A stretch of DNA of 64,000 nucleotides from Crocinitomicaceae bacterium (GTDB lineage: Bacteria; Bacteroidota; Bacteroidia; Flavobacteriales_D; Crocinitomicaceae). Numbering within the stretch: position 1 is the stretch's first letter; each line of letters begins with the position of its first letter. A program made the position numbers and the translations under genes. Shown here in pieces: positions 53,305-62,252 of this stretch. The notes beneath the pieces were generated by a model. It did not search any database and was not told the DNA's origin. It saw only the letters and a program-made list of their open reading frames with translations. The DNA is taken from contig JACJYW010000006.1 of the NCBI GenBank assembly GCA_020635955.1, positions 45,001-109,000 on the forward strand. The letters run 5' to 3'.

Positions 53305-53682
53305 ATGAAAAAGATAATATCAACTTCAAATGCACCCGGTGCTATTGGTCCTTATTCACAAGCTGTTCAATACGGTAACATGTTATATACTTCAGGTCAA
53401 ATTGCCATTGATCCTGCTTCAGGAAATCTTGTAATGGATAATATTCAAGTTGAAACACATCAAGTGATGGCTAATTTGAAAGCTGTATTGAATGCTGCAG
53501 GGATGGACTTTAAGAATGTGGTTAAAACTTCTATTTTTCTTAGCTCAATGGATGATTTCATTCAAGTTAATGAAGTGTATCAGTCATATTTTGAATCAGA
53601 TTTTCCTGCAAGAGAAACTGTCCAGGTGGCAAGATTACCTAAGAGCGTGAATGTTGAAATTTCAATGATAGCAGGAGTTTAA
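53305..53682 (+). CDS. ridA: RidA-family enamine/imine deaminase
   Basis: 125 residues, full-length RidA/YjgF. Motifs: APGAIGPYSQAVQYGNMLYT (residues 10-29), SGQIAIDP, HQVMANLKAVLNAAG, KTSIFLSSMDDF, and the C-terminal ARETVQVARLPKSVNVEISM with the substrate-binding Arg and terminal Glu. It hydrolyses reactive enamines from PLP enzymes to keto acids and ammonia. Divergent from the amidotransferase gene (31 bp) and overlapping the convergent membrane-protein gene by 4 bp. Confidence 0.96.
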   Translation: MKKIISTSNAPGAIGPYSQAVQYGNMLYTSGQIAIDPASGNLVMDNIQVETHQVMANLKAVLNAAGMDFKNVVKTSIFLSSMDDFIQVNEVYQSYFESDFPARETVQVARLPKSVNVEISMIAGV

Positions 53683-54218
53683 TCTTCTGTAGTCTTATTT
53701 TCTACTTTAAGTTTTGAACGGTACATCCAAACGGCGCCTATACCAAAATATAGCGTGGATGATCCAATTAGGGCAAGATCGGTATAAGTGATTTCCAGAC
53801 TAAAGTATTTTGTACCAAGGATGAAAAGTGTACTGAGAATAACCGCAACATTTCCAAAGACATAAAATAGAAACCCAATTTTTTTCTTTCTCCATATAAG
53901 GATTAAGGCAAAAAGAATGATCGAATAAGCAGCAAGCTGAGCAAAAGTGTGTATGGTCAACAGATGAATGGCATCAGCAAATCCATATAGTTTACTGCCA
54001 ACGCGAATAAAAGATCTTTCAACCAGTTCAGCTTGTTTTAATGATCCCATTAACAATATCGAAAGAAGTGTCAATAGTTGCCAGGACACGAGGTAGATCC
54101 ATATAAGAAAACCCGCTATCACAGATATTCTAGTTAACAGATTGGGTTTCTCTTTACCTAGAATCAACTGTTTCAGGCGTTGGAATACGCTTCGCTTATT
54201 TTTTACTGTTTCATTCAT
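53679..54218 (-). CDS. four-helix integral membrane protein, unknown
   Basis: 179 residues. Positively charged N-terminus (KNKRSVFQRLKQLILGKEK), then hydrophobic segments at about 31-57, 93-109, 114-135 and 144-164. Ends in a charged tail (YRSKLKVENKTTED). No family recognised. It lies 11 bp downstream of the M61 peptidase gene on the same strand and is probably co-transcribed; a role with the peptidase is possible but unsupported. Confidence 0.75.
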   Translation of the reverse strand: MNETVKNKRSVFQRLKQLILGKEKPNLLTRISVIAGFLIWIYLVSWQLLTLLSILLMGSLKQAELVERSFIRVGSKLYGFADAIHLLTIHTFAQLAAYSIILFALILIWRKKKIGFLFYVFGNVAVILSTLFILGTKYFSLEITYTDLALIGSSTLYFGIGAVWMYRSKLKVENKTTED

Positions 54219-54229
54219 TTATTTCTTGA

Positions 54230-55957
54230 CTATACGTCATCCCAATCACTGCTGCACCATTTCTTAAATATTCGTTTTTGAAGATTACTCGGAGCCTTCA
54301 CTTTTGTGAGCTTATAACTTGGATAATATTCTTTAGTGGTGTTCGGACAAGTGATTTCCAATATTCTTCCTTGTCGATTAATAGTAAGATAGATCTGATC
54401 ATCCTTAAAATAGCTTACCCATTTATCGAGATCTTCATTTACCTTAAATCCATTAATACTGATGATCTCATCTTTAAGAGCAATACCTCCAAGATCTGCT
54501 GATGAACCAGGATAAATAGTATTAACAATGGTCTTACCAGCTGTTTGGGTCAATTTAAATCCTAAAATTCGAGTTGAATAGGAGAGATTACTTTCTGTTG
54601 AGATCTCAAATCCTATTTGTTCCAAAGCTTCTGTCACGATTGTTTCAAACGAATGAGTACCATAGTAATAATGGGCAAAAAAATCGCTAAGATCGGTATC
54701 TGCATATTTTTCGATCACACTTTGGAATTCTCGTTCAGTATATCCTTTATTTGCCAGAGCATATGTTTCATATAGCTCTTTCATTGCATCATGTAAAGAT
54801 GCTTTGTTGATACTATTTGTTCGGATCTTCAAGTCAATTACAAATGATAGGATCGCTCCTTCATTGTATATGGATACTTTTCGATTCGGTGCTCCTGAAA
54901 CATATCCATCCAACCAGGTATCAAAACTTGATTGGGCTACTGAATAATTAAATCTCCCAAAATTGTCAAAATGTCTTTGCAGTAAAGTTTCGAGCTCTGA
55001 TTTATACCATTTCCAGTCTTTGACTCCACTTTCTACAAGGAATAGATCTCCCATATAAGTGGTAACTCCTTCGGTTACGTAACCTTGTCTTGAATAATTC
55101 TCTTGTGAATAGTCATAAGGATACATTTCGGCAGGTCTCAACGCTTTCACATTCCAGGTATGATATAATTCATGTGAACTTACTCCCAAAAGATCATTAT
55201 ACAATGATTCCATCAGGTCATAGGTTGGTCCGAGTGCAATGACTGTAGAAGTTTGATGCTCGACTCCATGATATGCCTTTTCTGCTAGTATCTGAAATAA
55301 GTAATGGTATTTCTTAACCGGAAATCCTTCAAATTTTTCGATCTGTGATTGAGTGAATTTTGTAAAGTCTTGAATGATCTTGTCTTCATCCAATTTAACA
55401 TGCCCCTGAAACCACAAATTAAAATTAACTCCTTTACAATCAAATGCCAGATGTTTTAAAGAAGGAGAGGCAATGAAGGGGGAATCCACTAATTCATGGT
55501 AATTTTCAAACTCTGCCTTATTATTCTTGAATTCCTTTCCACAAGCAACTTCAAAATCTTCGGGAATATCAAGTTGAACCGTGCATATGTCGTTTTGTTG
55601 TTCTTTGATATAGATCAAACAGTTAACAGGGTTCATATAAAGCTGTTGGTCATCCATAAAGGTTGATCCGGCATTCAGTTCAGCAGCATAATAGTTGTAA
55701 TTTACCTTAATGGATTTTGTTTTAGAACAATCAACTTTCCAACAATCTTTAGTGATCTTAAAAGCATCAATACTTTTGTTTTGATCATCTACAACTTTGA
55801 AGCGTTGAACATTTTTGGCAAAATCTCCTCTCTCATATCGTCCTGGCCTCCAAACGGGAAATTGTAATTCAACAAAATTGTCTTTTTCTACATTGAATTC
55901 TACTTCTATTGGTATATACTGGGCGTTTGGATGGTGATATGAGATCTTGTAATTCAT
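54230..55957 (-). CDS. M61-family metallopeptidase with PDZ domain
   Basis: 575 residues. N-terminal beta domain (about 1-180, PVWRPGRYERGDFAKNV is characteristic), thermolysin-like catalytic domain with zinc motif HELYH (His262, Glu263, His266) in SSHELYHTWNVKALRP and downstream Glu296 in VTEGVTTYMGDL, then a C-terminal PDZ domain (about 480-550, GSSADLGGIALKDEIISING). M61 members are glycyl-type aminopeptidases. No signal peptide is visible, so it may be cytoplasmic. First gene of a pair with the membrane protein. Confidence 0.94.
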   Translation of the reverse strand: MNYKISYHHPNAQYIPIEVEFNVEKDNFVELQFPVWRPGRYERGDFAKNVQRFKVVDDQNKSIDAFKITKDCWKVDCSKTKSIKVNYNYYAAELNAGSTFMDDQQLYMNPVNCLIYIKEQQNDICTVQLDIPEDFEVACGKEFKNNKAEFENYHELVDSPFIASPSLKHLAFDCKGVNFNLWFQGHVKLDEDKIIQDFTKFTQSQIEKFEGFPVKKYHYLFQILAEKAYHGVEHQTSTVIALGPTYDLMESLYNDLLGVSSHELYHTWNVKALRPAEMYPYDYSQENYSRQGYVTEGVTTYMGDLFLVESGVKDWKWYKSELETLLQRHFDNFGRFNYSVAQSSFDTWLDGYVSGAPNRKVSIYNEGAILSFVIDLKIRTNSINKASLHDAMKELYETYALANKGYTEREFQSVIEKYADTDLSDFFAHYYYGTHSFETIVTEALEQIGFEISTESNLSYSTRILGFKLTQTAGKTIVNTIYPGSSADLGGIALKDEIISINGFKVNEDLDKWVSYFKDDQIYLTINRQGRILEITCPNTTKEYYPSYKLTKVKAPSNLQKRIFKKWCSSDWDDV

Positions 55958-55979
55958 TTATATTAGATATATATGTGCT

Positions 55980-55987
55980 CAAAAATA
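55980..55987 (-). promoter_or_regulatory. -7 box for the M61 peptidase gene
   Basis: Minus-strand TATTTTTG matches TAnnTTTG. Predicted start near 55973, with a leader of about 16 nt. Confidence 0.5.
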
Positions 55988-56083
55988 AATAAAACTGAGC
56001 ATTCCGATTAATTATATTTAAATGGTTAAATTCGTCCCTGTCTATTGAAAAGATAGGCTCACATAATCAGAAAATTTACTCAT

Positions 56084-57475
56084 ATGTCATACGATATTAT
56101 TGTAGTTGGAAGTGGACCTGGTGGCTATGTTGCTGCAATCAGAGCGTCTCAATTAGGATTGAAAACAGCCGTTGTTGAAAAAGCTGAATTAGGTGGAATT
56201 TGTCTTAATTGGGGATGTATCCCAACTAAAGCTTTGTTGAAAAGTGCAAATGTATTTGAATATATACATCATTCTGAAGATTACGGAATCACTGTAAAGG
56301 ATGCTAAAGCTGACTTTACTTCGATCGTTAAAAGAAGTAGAGGAGTAGCAGATAAAATGTCTGGAGGTGTTCAATTCTTGATGAAAAAGAACAAGATTGA
56401 TGTGATCAACGGATTTGGAAAATTGAAAGCAGGTAAAAAAGTTGAAGTAACGGATGATAAAGGAAAAGCAACTGAGTATACTGCTTCTAAAGGAATTATA
56501 ATCGCAACTGGAGCAAGATCCAGACAATTGCCTAATCTTCCTCAAGACGGTAAAAAGATCATAGGTTACAGAGAAGCTTTAGTATTGCCAAAGTTGCCAA
56601 AATCAATGGTTATTGTTGGTTCTGGAGCAATTGGAGTTGAGTTTGCTTATTTCTACAAAACAATGGGAGTTGAAGTAACGGTTGTAGAATTCATGCCAAA
56701 TATCGTTCCTGTTGAGGATGAAGAAGTTTCAAAACAATTGGAGCGTTCTTTCAAGAAACAAGGAATGAATATCATGACAAATTCATCCGTTGAGAAAGTA
56801 GATACTTCTGGTTCAGGTTGTGTTGTAACAGTGAAGACCAAAAAAGGGGAAGAAAAATTGAACTGTGATATCGTTCTTTCTGCAGTTGGAATTGAAACTA
56901 ATATTCAAGGAATAGGATTAGAAGATGTTGGTATTGCTACAGATAAAGGAAAGGTTTTGGTAAATGATTTTTATCAAACTAATATTCCTGGATACTATGC
57001 TATTGGTGATATTACACCTGGTCCGGCATTAGCTCACGTTGCTTCTGCTGAAGGGATCATTTGTGTTGAGAAAATAGCAGGAATGCATGTTGAAGCATTA
57101 GATTATGGTAATATCCCTGGATGTACCTATTGTTCACCTGAAGTAGCTTCTGTAGGAATGACCGAAAAGGCAGCTAAAGATGCTGGATATGAGATCAAAG
57201 TTGGGAAATTCCCATTCTCTGCTTCTGGTAAGGCTTCTGCTGCTGGTGCAAATGACGGATTCATTAAATTGATCTTTGACGCTAAATATGGTGAATTACT
57301 TGGTGGTCATATGATCGGTATGAATGTAACAGAAATGATTGCAGAGATCGTAGCAGTTAGAAAACTGGAAACTACTGGGCACGAATTAATTAAAACTGTT
57401 CACCCACATCCAACCTTGTCTGAAGCTATAATGGAAGCTGCAGCAGCTGCTTATGATGAAGTGATTCACTTATAA
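56084..57475 (+). CDS. lpdA: dihydrolipoyl dehydrogenase (E3)
   Basis: 463 residues. FAD site VVGSGPGGYVAAIRAS (about 7-22), redox disulfide GGICLNWGCIPTKA (Cys40, Cys45), NAD-binding VIVGSGAIGVEFAYFY, second FAD contact GYYAIGDITPGPALAHVAS, and the C-terminal catalytic pair HPHPTLSEA. Shared E3 of pyruvate, 2-oxoglutarate or branched-chain dehydrogenase complexes, or of the glycine cleavage system. No E1, E2 or other complex genes are adjacent. Followed by an intrinsic terminator. Confidence 0.97.
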   Translation: MSYDIIVVGSGPGGYVAAIRASQLGLKTAVVEKAELGGICLNWGCIPTKALLKSANVFEYIHHSEDYGITVKDAKADFTSIVKRSRGVADKMSGGVQFLMKKNKIDVINGFGKLKAGKKVEVTDDKGKATEYTASKGIIIATGARSRQLPNLPQDGKKIIGYREALVLPKLPKSMVIVGSGAIGVEFAYFYKTMGVEVTVVEFMPNIVPVEDEEVSKQLERSFKKQGMNIMTNSSVEKVDTSGSGCVVTVKTKKGEEKLNCDIVLSAVGIETNIQGIGLEDVGIATDKGKVLVNDFYQTNIPGYYAIGDITPGPALAHVASAEGIICVEKIAGMHVEALDYGNIPGCTYCSPEVASVGMTEKAAKDAGYEIKVGKFPFSASGKASAAGANDGFIKLIFDAKYGELLGGHMIGMNVTEMIAEIVAVRKLETTGHELIKTVHPHPTLSEAIMEAAAAAYDEVIHL

Positions 57476-57495
57476 GAATTTGATATTGAAAAGAT

Positions 57496-57524
57496 AGGCC
57501 TCCATTTGGGGGCCTTTTTTTTAT
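57496..57524 (+). terminator. intrinsic terminator of lpdA
   Basis: 8-bp stem AGGCCTCC / GGGGGCCT (one T-G pair) with an ATTT loop and a run of eight T residues, about 20 bp past the stop. Confidence 0.9.
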
Positions 57525-57561
57525 GCCTTTTTTTTATCTTAGTAGTAAATCCCCTTTTTAA

Positions 57562-58944
57562 ATGGCCAAAGAAAAAGCAAATCTTGATGAAGTCCTCAGA
57601 ACCAATCAACGGTTAAATGAGCAAATTAAAGCACTTACCAGTCGCAATGAGGAATTGCAAGGTGTAATACGCGAGTTGGAAAATGATATTACCGAGTTAC
57701 AAAAAGAGGCCAAAGGACAAATAACATCTGTCAAAAAGAAAGGGATTACTGTCATGTACATCACCTTTGATGGTTTCAAGTCCATTCAAGAAGGGGATGA
57801 AGCGGATGATCTTTATGATATGCTGGATGTCTTGCATATTAAGTTTGATGAGATCGCATTAAAACATAAGCTTGAAAGAGTTAAGTCTATTGGTGATGAT
57901 TATGCATGTGCAGGTGGAATTGTTGAAAAAAGAAGTACTAATCCACTGGATATCTGTTTAGCGGCACTTGAGATCAATGACTATGTTCAACGAGTAAAGG
58001 AAAATCAGGAAAAGCAGGGTAGAGGCTATTGGAATATTCATGTTGGTATTCATTCTGGTAATGGAATTGTTGAGTCAAAATCTAATAAAAAGAAGAAAAC
58101 ATCATATGCTATTACGGGTGAAGTGATCAATACTGTTCCGCGTATCAGTGCTATGTCTGAACCTGGTGAAATATATTTATCTGACTATACCTATGAGATA
58201 GTTAAAGGGTATTTCAGATGTGAATACTCTGGAGAGCTTCCGGTTAAATACAGAGGTAATTTGGAATTGTATCAATTGCTTCGAATCAAACGAATTTATG
58301 CAGAGGATAGAAAAACAGGTATTGTTCCGAATGCTGAATTTATTTTGAAATATCATTTGAAGGAATTCAATGATCTGGAAGAGAAGGTGATTGATTTTCT
58401 AGTGAAGAATCTACCGGAACATTTACATTATCATGATTATACACATACCATTGATGTGGTAAATCAAGCCGAATTAATTGGATACGGTGAAGGTGTATCT
58501 GATGAGCAAATATTACTGCTTAAAACTGCAGCTCTTTTTCATGATACAGGCCATACCATTGAATCCAAAGGTCATGAAGAGCATTCATGCACCATAGCGA
58601 GAAAATGGCTAAAAGAATATGAGTATTCTCAGGAGCAAATTGATGAGATCTGTGATGTCATTATGGCTACGCAGATGCCACCTAAACCAAAGTCACTACT
58701 ACAAAAGATCATTTGTGACTCAGACCTGGATTATTTAGGAAGAACAGATTTTATCCCAACGTCAAATGCTTTATATAAAGAGCTTGAAGCATCTGGTGTG
58801 TCATTTGATATTAATGCCTGGAATAAAATGCAGGTTCAATTCTTAACCGGTCATCAATTTTTTACGGCAACATCCAGAAGACTTAGAGAGGTAAACAAAC
58901 AAAGTCAAATTGAGAGGATTAAAAAATTAATTCCTGAAGAATAA
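57562..58944 (+). CDS. class III nucleotidyl cyclase-like domain fused to an HD phosphodiesterase domain
   Basis: 460 residues. Coiled coil about 8-55; class III cyclase homology about 62-242; HD domain about 275-440. Cyclase residues kept: Lys108 and Asp112 (KSIGDDYA), Asn190 and Arg194 (VINTVPR). The first metal Asp is replaced: in the MYITFDGFKSI strand its place is Thr68. HD residues look complete: His291/His295 (YHDYTH), His327-Asp328 (LFHDTGH), His338/His341 and Asp386/Asp388. So the HD half may hydrolyse a cyclic or signalling nucleotide while the cyclase half senses or poorly makes one. Monocistronic. Confidence 0.88.
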   Translation: MAKEKANLDEVLRTNQRLNEQIKALTSRNEELQGVIRELENDITELQKEAKGQITSVKKKGITVMYITFDGFKSIQEGDEADDLYDMLDVLHIKFDEIALKHKLERVKSIGDDYACAGGIVEKRSTNPLDICLAALEINDYVQRVKENQEKQGRGYWNIHVGIHSGNGIVESKSNKKKKTSYAITGEVINTVPRISAMSEPGEIYLSDYTYEIVKGYFRCEYSGELPVKYRGNLELYQLLRIKRIYAEDRKTGIVPNAEFILKYHLKEFNDLEEKVIDFLVKNLPEHLHYHDYTHTIDVVNQAELIGYGEGVSDEQILLLKTAALFHDTGHTIESKGHEEHSCTIARKWLKEYEYSQEQIDEICDVIMATQMPPKPKSLLQKIICDSDLDYLGRTDFIPTSNALYKELEASGVSFDINAWNKMQVQFLTGHQFFTATSRRLREVNKQSQIERIKKLIPEE

Positions 58945-58947
58945 AAA

Positions 58948-58980
58948 AATCCCCGGCCAATTTTGACCGGGGATTTTCAT
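58948..58980. terminator. intrinsic terminator between the cyclase-HD and T9SS protein genes
   Basis: Stem ATCCCCGG / CCGGGGAT, extended by inner CAA/TTG pairs across one mismatch, A-rich on the left and T-rich on the right. Suited to stop both converging transcripts. Confidence 0.88.
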
Positions 58981-58997
58981 TTCTAAGTTAGAATATC

Positions 58998-60977
58998 TTA
59001 TTTGATGATCAATGTCTCTCGGTAGATGTCCTCGTTGCTCGTAACAACAACTTGATAAATACCTGTAGCCAATCCTGAAACATTTATTTGCTCATTAGAG
59101 AAACCTATTGCTACAATTGAACCAGCAGCATTGTAAATAGCAACTCTAGCGTTAGGCTCTGCTTTTACAGTGATTGAATTTTCCGCTGGATTAGGATAAA
59201 CCATCAGCACTGATTGGTTTTCTTCGATTCCATTGTAACCAACAGTTACGATATGTGCGGAAGATCTTGGTAACAACAAGTTTTCACCAAAAGCATAATG
59301 ACGAATACCTTCAATATCATAACCATCACCTACAACAGCAGCAAATGGTCCAGATAACAGGTCATCATCTACTTTGATTGTGCCATTACCATCACTAGCA
59401 GTCCATGCGCCATAAGCATCAGGTGCAGATTGACAAATTGCATTCTCTAGCAATACTACAACGCCTTCATACATCTCATCTGTTATATTGGAATTAGTAA
59501 CTGTTACAGCTGTCGGTTGTAAATTTCCTGTACTTGCAACGGTTATGTTTGATACAAAACCAATTTCAGTTAATGAATTAAACTCCTGAACTTCACCTGT
59601 TACTACTACGCTATCGCCCAACATCAAAGATGTGTTTCCATTTTCATAAACGTAAATTCCATTCCATGCCCCGTCACCATCTTGAATAAAGAATGTATAC
59701 TGTCCGGATCCTATTTGAAATATTCCAGTTACAATTCCACTTGTAGTTACAACATTTCCATTTTCAGGTGAATCTCCATTTCCAGCAGTAGTATATTGGA
59801 TATCATAGATCGGAGTCATTCCGCAACCTGCACCACCATTGATGTCATTGATATTTCTTGGTAAAATTTTATATTCTGAATAAGAATAATGAACAATACC
59901 AGTGATGTCATACATATCACCTAATACCGGACATGTATATCCATATAGATCATCAGCAATTAAAATACTATCAGCTGGTGTTCCAGGGTTTGTATTGATA
60001 GTCCAGTTTCCAAAACCTGCATCTTCATTGGTGCATTCAACGTTGGCTTCACGAACCAAAACACTTTCATATCCTTCAGCACTCATAACAGCTGTTGAAA
60101 CTGCAACTGGGTTGATTGGGACTACTGGTGTTGGTTCTGCGGTAAAACCAGCGACATTCTGTATTGTTGTTAATCCAAACAACTCTGTAACCTTGCCTTG
60201 AACAGTAATACTGTCTCCAACAGAAGGGGTGTTAGAGGCATCTTCTATATATATTCCATTCCACTGACCGTCAGCATCTTGCATCCAATATCCATCTCCC
60301 GTCCAGGTCCCTGTCACAATACCTGATAATTCAACGTAGTTGTTCAATTCCGGAGAATCACTTCCTGAAGCCACATATTGAACATCATAAATATCTAAAG
60401 GCGTGTAAGTGATTGACGCTGCTTCAATAGCAACAGAATCAATTAAAATCCCCACAAATGCGGGTGATGGACTTGTTAGCGGATCTGTGCTGTATACTGA
60501 TAATATAAATTCTGCGCTTGTACAGCCAGCTGGAATTGTTACATCCTGGGTTACTAAACCTCCTGTTGTATATCCTGATGATAAGTCTACAGCTGTATTG
60601 TATGTTCCGTAAGCTAAACTTGTAGCATTTCTATAATTTGTTCTAATAAATCCGGCCGTAGCTTGAAGATAAATTTTAACAGTGTAGGTTGTGCCAGGAG
60701 TTACTGTTAAAGGTAGCGTAGCGAATCTTTTATGTGCTGACGCGCCCTGAATATTGATTAAAGAAGCCATGTCAGTTCCATAATTAGGAGTTATAGGAAA
60801 CGGCAGCAAACTGTTTTGTTTAATACTATCTGCTTCCAGACTTGTAACGCCTACTGGGGCAGACCAACCTGTCGGAATTCCTCCAGACCAAGTGGACATA
60901 TCATTTTGAAATATTACCTGCCCAAATCCGATACCGGTAATTAGACAAGCTGTTAAAAAAGTAAATAAGTGTTTCAT
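58998..60977 (-). CDS. secreted protein with OB-like repeats and T9SS sorting domain
   Basis: 659 residues. Signal peptide 1-19. About 20-190: jelly-roll module (VIFQNDMSTWSGGIPTGWSA). Then two OB-fold-like repeats of about 185 residues, each opening with a YDVQY or YDIQY strand and containing ELSGIVTGTWTG / TSGIVTGIFQIG and WNGIYIED / WNGIYVYEN; such domains accompany extracellular nucleases such as ExeM/NucH, but no nuclease domain is present. The last 75 residues form a type A T9SS domain (VLMVYPNPAENSITV ... YRETLIIK). Last gene of the DUF5689-receptor operon. Confidence 0.85.
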   Translation of the reverse strand: MKHLFTFLTACLITGIGFGQVIFQNDMSTWSGGIPTGWSAPVGVTSLEADSIKQNSLLPFPITPNYGTDMASLINIQGASAHKRFATLPLTVTPGTTYTVKIYLQATAGFIRTNYRNATSLAYGTYNTAVDLSSGYTTGGLVTQDVTIPAGCTSAEFILSVYSTDPLTSPSPAFVGILIDSVAIEAASITYTPLDIYDVQYVASGSDSPELNNYVELSGIVTGTWTGDGYWMQDADGQWNGIYIEDASNTPSVGDSITVQGKVTELFGLTTIQNVAGFTAEPTPVVPINPVAVSTAVMSAEGYESVLVREANVECTNEDAGFGNWTINTNPGTPADSILIADDLYGYTCPVLGDMYDITGIVHYSYSEYKILPRNINDINGGAGCGMTPIYDIQYTTAGNGDSPENGNVVTTSGIVTGIFQIGSGQYTFFIQDGDGAWNGIYVYENGNTSLMLGDSVVVTGEVQEFNSLTEIGFVSNITVASTGNLQPTAVTVTNSNITDEMYEGVVVLLENAICQSAPDAYGAWTASDGNGTIKVDDDLLSGPFAAVVGDGYDIEGIRHYAFGENLLLPRSSAHIVTVGYNGIEENQSVLMVYPNPAENSITVKAEPNARVAIYNAAGSIVAIGFSNEQINVSGLATGIYQVVVTSNEDIYRETLIIK

Positions 60978-61027
60978 AAATTATTGGTTTTTATAAAGTT
61001 AAGTAGCATTATTAATATTCTATCTAT

Positions 61028-62251
61028 TTAAGATTTTATTATTACGTTATCAATTTCCCAGGTACTTCCCTGTGAAGTTGTTCCTTGATATCTGAATGCA
61101 ATATGAACGTTTGTTCCATTGAAAGCAGATATATCAATATCACCCGAATTTACCCATGTCCAACCTCCACCTGACCATATTGCAGATGTTGACAAATCAG
61201 TCCATGTTGCTGAATTTGGATCTCCATTCACATAATCAGTAGATATTTTCAGTTGAAGAGCGGTGCCTGTGTAATTATAGGCATTATCAAATGCCAATTT
61301 TGGGGTTGATGATCCTGAAAGATCTAGTGAAGAAGAAATTAACCAAACATCCGCATTGTATTTTGTGCCGTCAATATAATTGGAAACAGAAGCGTATGGA
61401 TTCGGAGCTCCACCTGCTGAACTGGTTTCCCATAAAGTTTCAGTGCCAACCACTTGATATTGAGACCAGCCATCAGATGAAATATCATCATCATTGAAAT
61501 CTTTTTTAATTATCAAACCTGGAAATCTTGTGTTTGACATTTGAATTTCACTATAAGATCTAATGTATAGCTGAATTTCGCCGTTGTAATGACTTACTAT
61601 GCAAACTATAGATCCACTTCCTTCTGGTAGTAATTCATCTGCAAAACTTGCATAGCCACTGTTTCGTATAATAATGGTATTGCCATTTTGATCTTCCAAC
61701 ATTCGATCTTTTGTTGCAAGGTTTTCTTTATCTGCAAACTTTTTACCCAATTCCCAATTCACGAATTGGATGTTTTCAATTTTGATCAACTCAGATTCCT
61801 TTGCAGTAGTAATTTGATCGATAGTTACTATTTCCGGAGCAAAATCAACAGCTGTAGCTAATTTGACCACATTAACATCTGCGTTTATACTATCCAATTG
61901 TAAAATCCCGTTGTATTTACTTACCCAGCAATTTTTTAATGAAATTCTAACTGAATCTCCCTGATAAAGTCCACCTCCAGTCAATAATCTTACGTTTACT
62001 GCTCCCGTAGCGTCCTGCATGTAAACACTTTTGTAAATATTTCCGTCGTTTTCATCCATGGTAATAACTCCATAGACATTTACATCCGTGTTAAATTTGG
62101 TGTTTCCCTGTGATGCATGAATATTTCTAAGGTCATCAATAGTTACTACGCTATCAATACCAGGATATTCTATCGTTGGGGGTACATCATAATCTTTTCT
62201 GCAAGATGTGATCGATCCAAAAATTAATATACAAAGTAGTATCTTTTTCAT
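61028..62251 (-). CDS. DUF5689 lipoprotein, copy B
   Basis: 407 residues. Lipobox ITSC (about Cys17). DUF5689 domain about 35-235 (VTIDDLRNIHASQG, DVNVYGVITMDENDGNIYKS, QDATGAVNVRLLTG), which reads as an OB-like fold. Then a choice-of-anchor J / jelly-roll domain about 245-407 (DFNDDDISSDGWSQYQ ... STWEIDNVIIKS). Outer-membrane-anchored, function unknown. Same architecture as the next-upstream gene (gap 1 bp), evidently a tandem duplication. Confidence 0.88.
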   Translation of the reverse strand: MKKILLCILIFGSITSCRKDYDVPPTIEYPGIDSVVTIDDLRNIHASQGNTKFNTDVNVYGVITMDENDGNIYKSVYMQDATGAVNVRLLTGGGLYQGDSVRISLKNCWVSKYNGILQLDSINADVNVVKLATAVDFAPEIVTIDQITTAKESELIKIENIQFVNWELGKKFADKENLATKDRMLEDQNGNTIIIRNSGYASFADELLPEGSGSIVCIVSHYNGEIQLYIRSYSEIQMSNTRFPGLIIKKDFNDDDISSDGWSQYQVVGTETLWETSSAGGAPNPYASVSNYIDGTKYNADVWLISSSLDLSGSSTPKLAFDNAYNYTGTALQLKISTDYVNGDPNSATWTDLSTSAIWSGGGWTWVNSGDIDISAFNGTNVHIAFRYQGTTSQGSTWEIDNVIIKS

Positions 62252-62252
62252 C

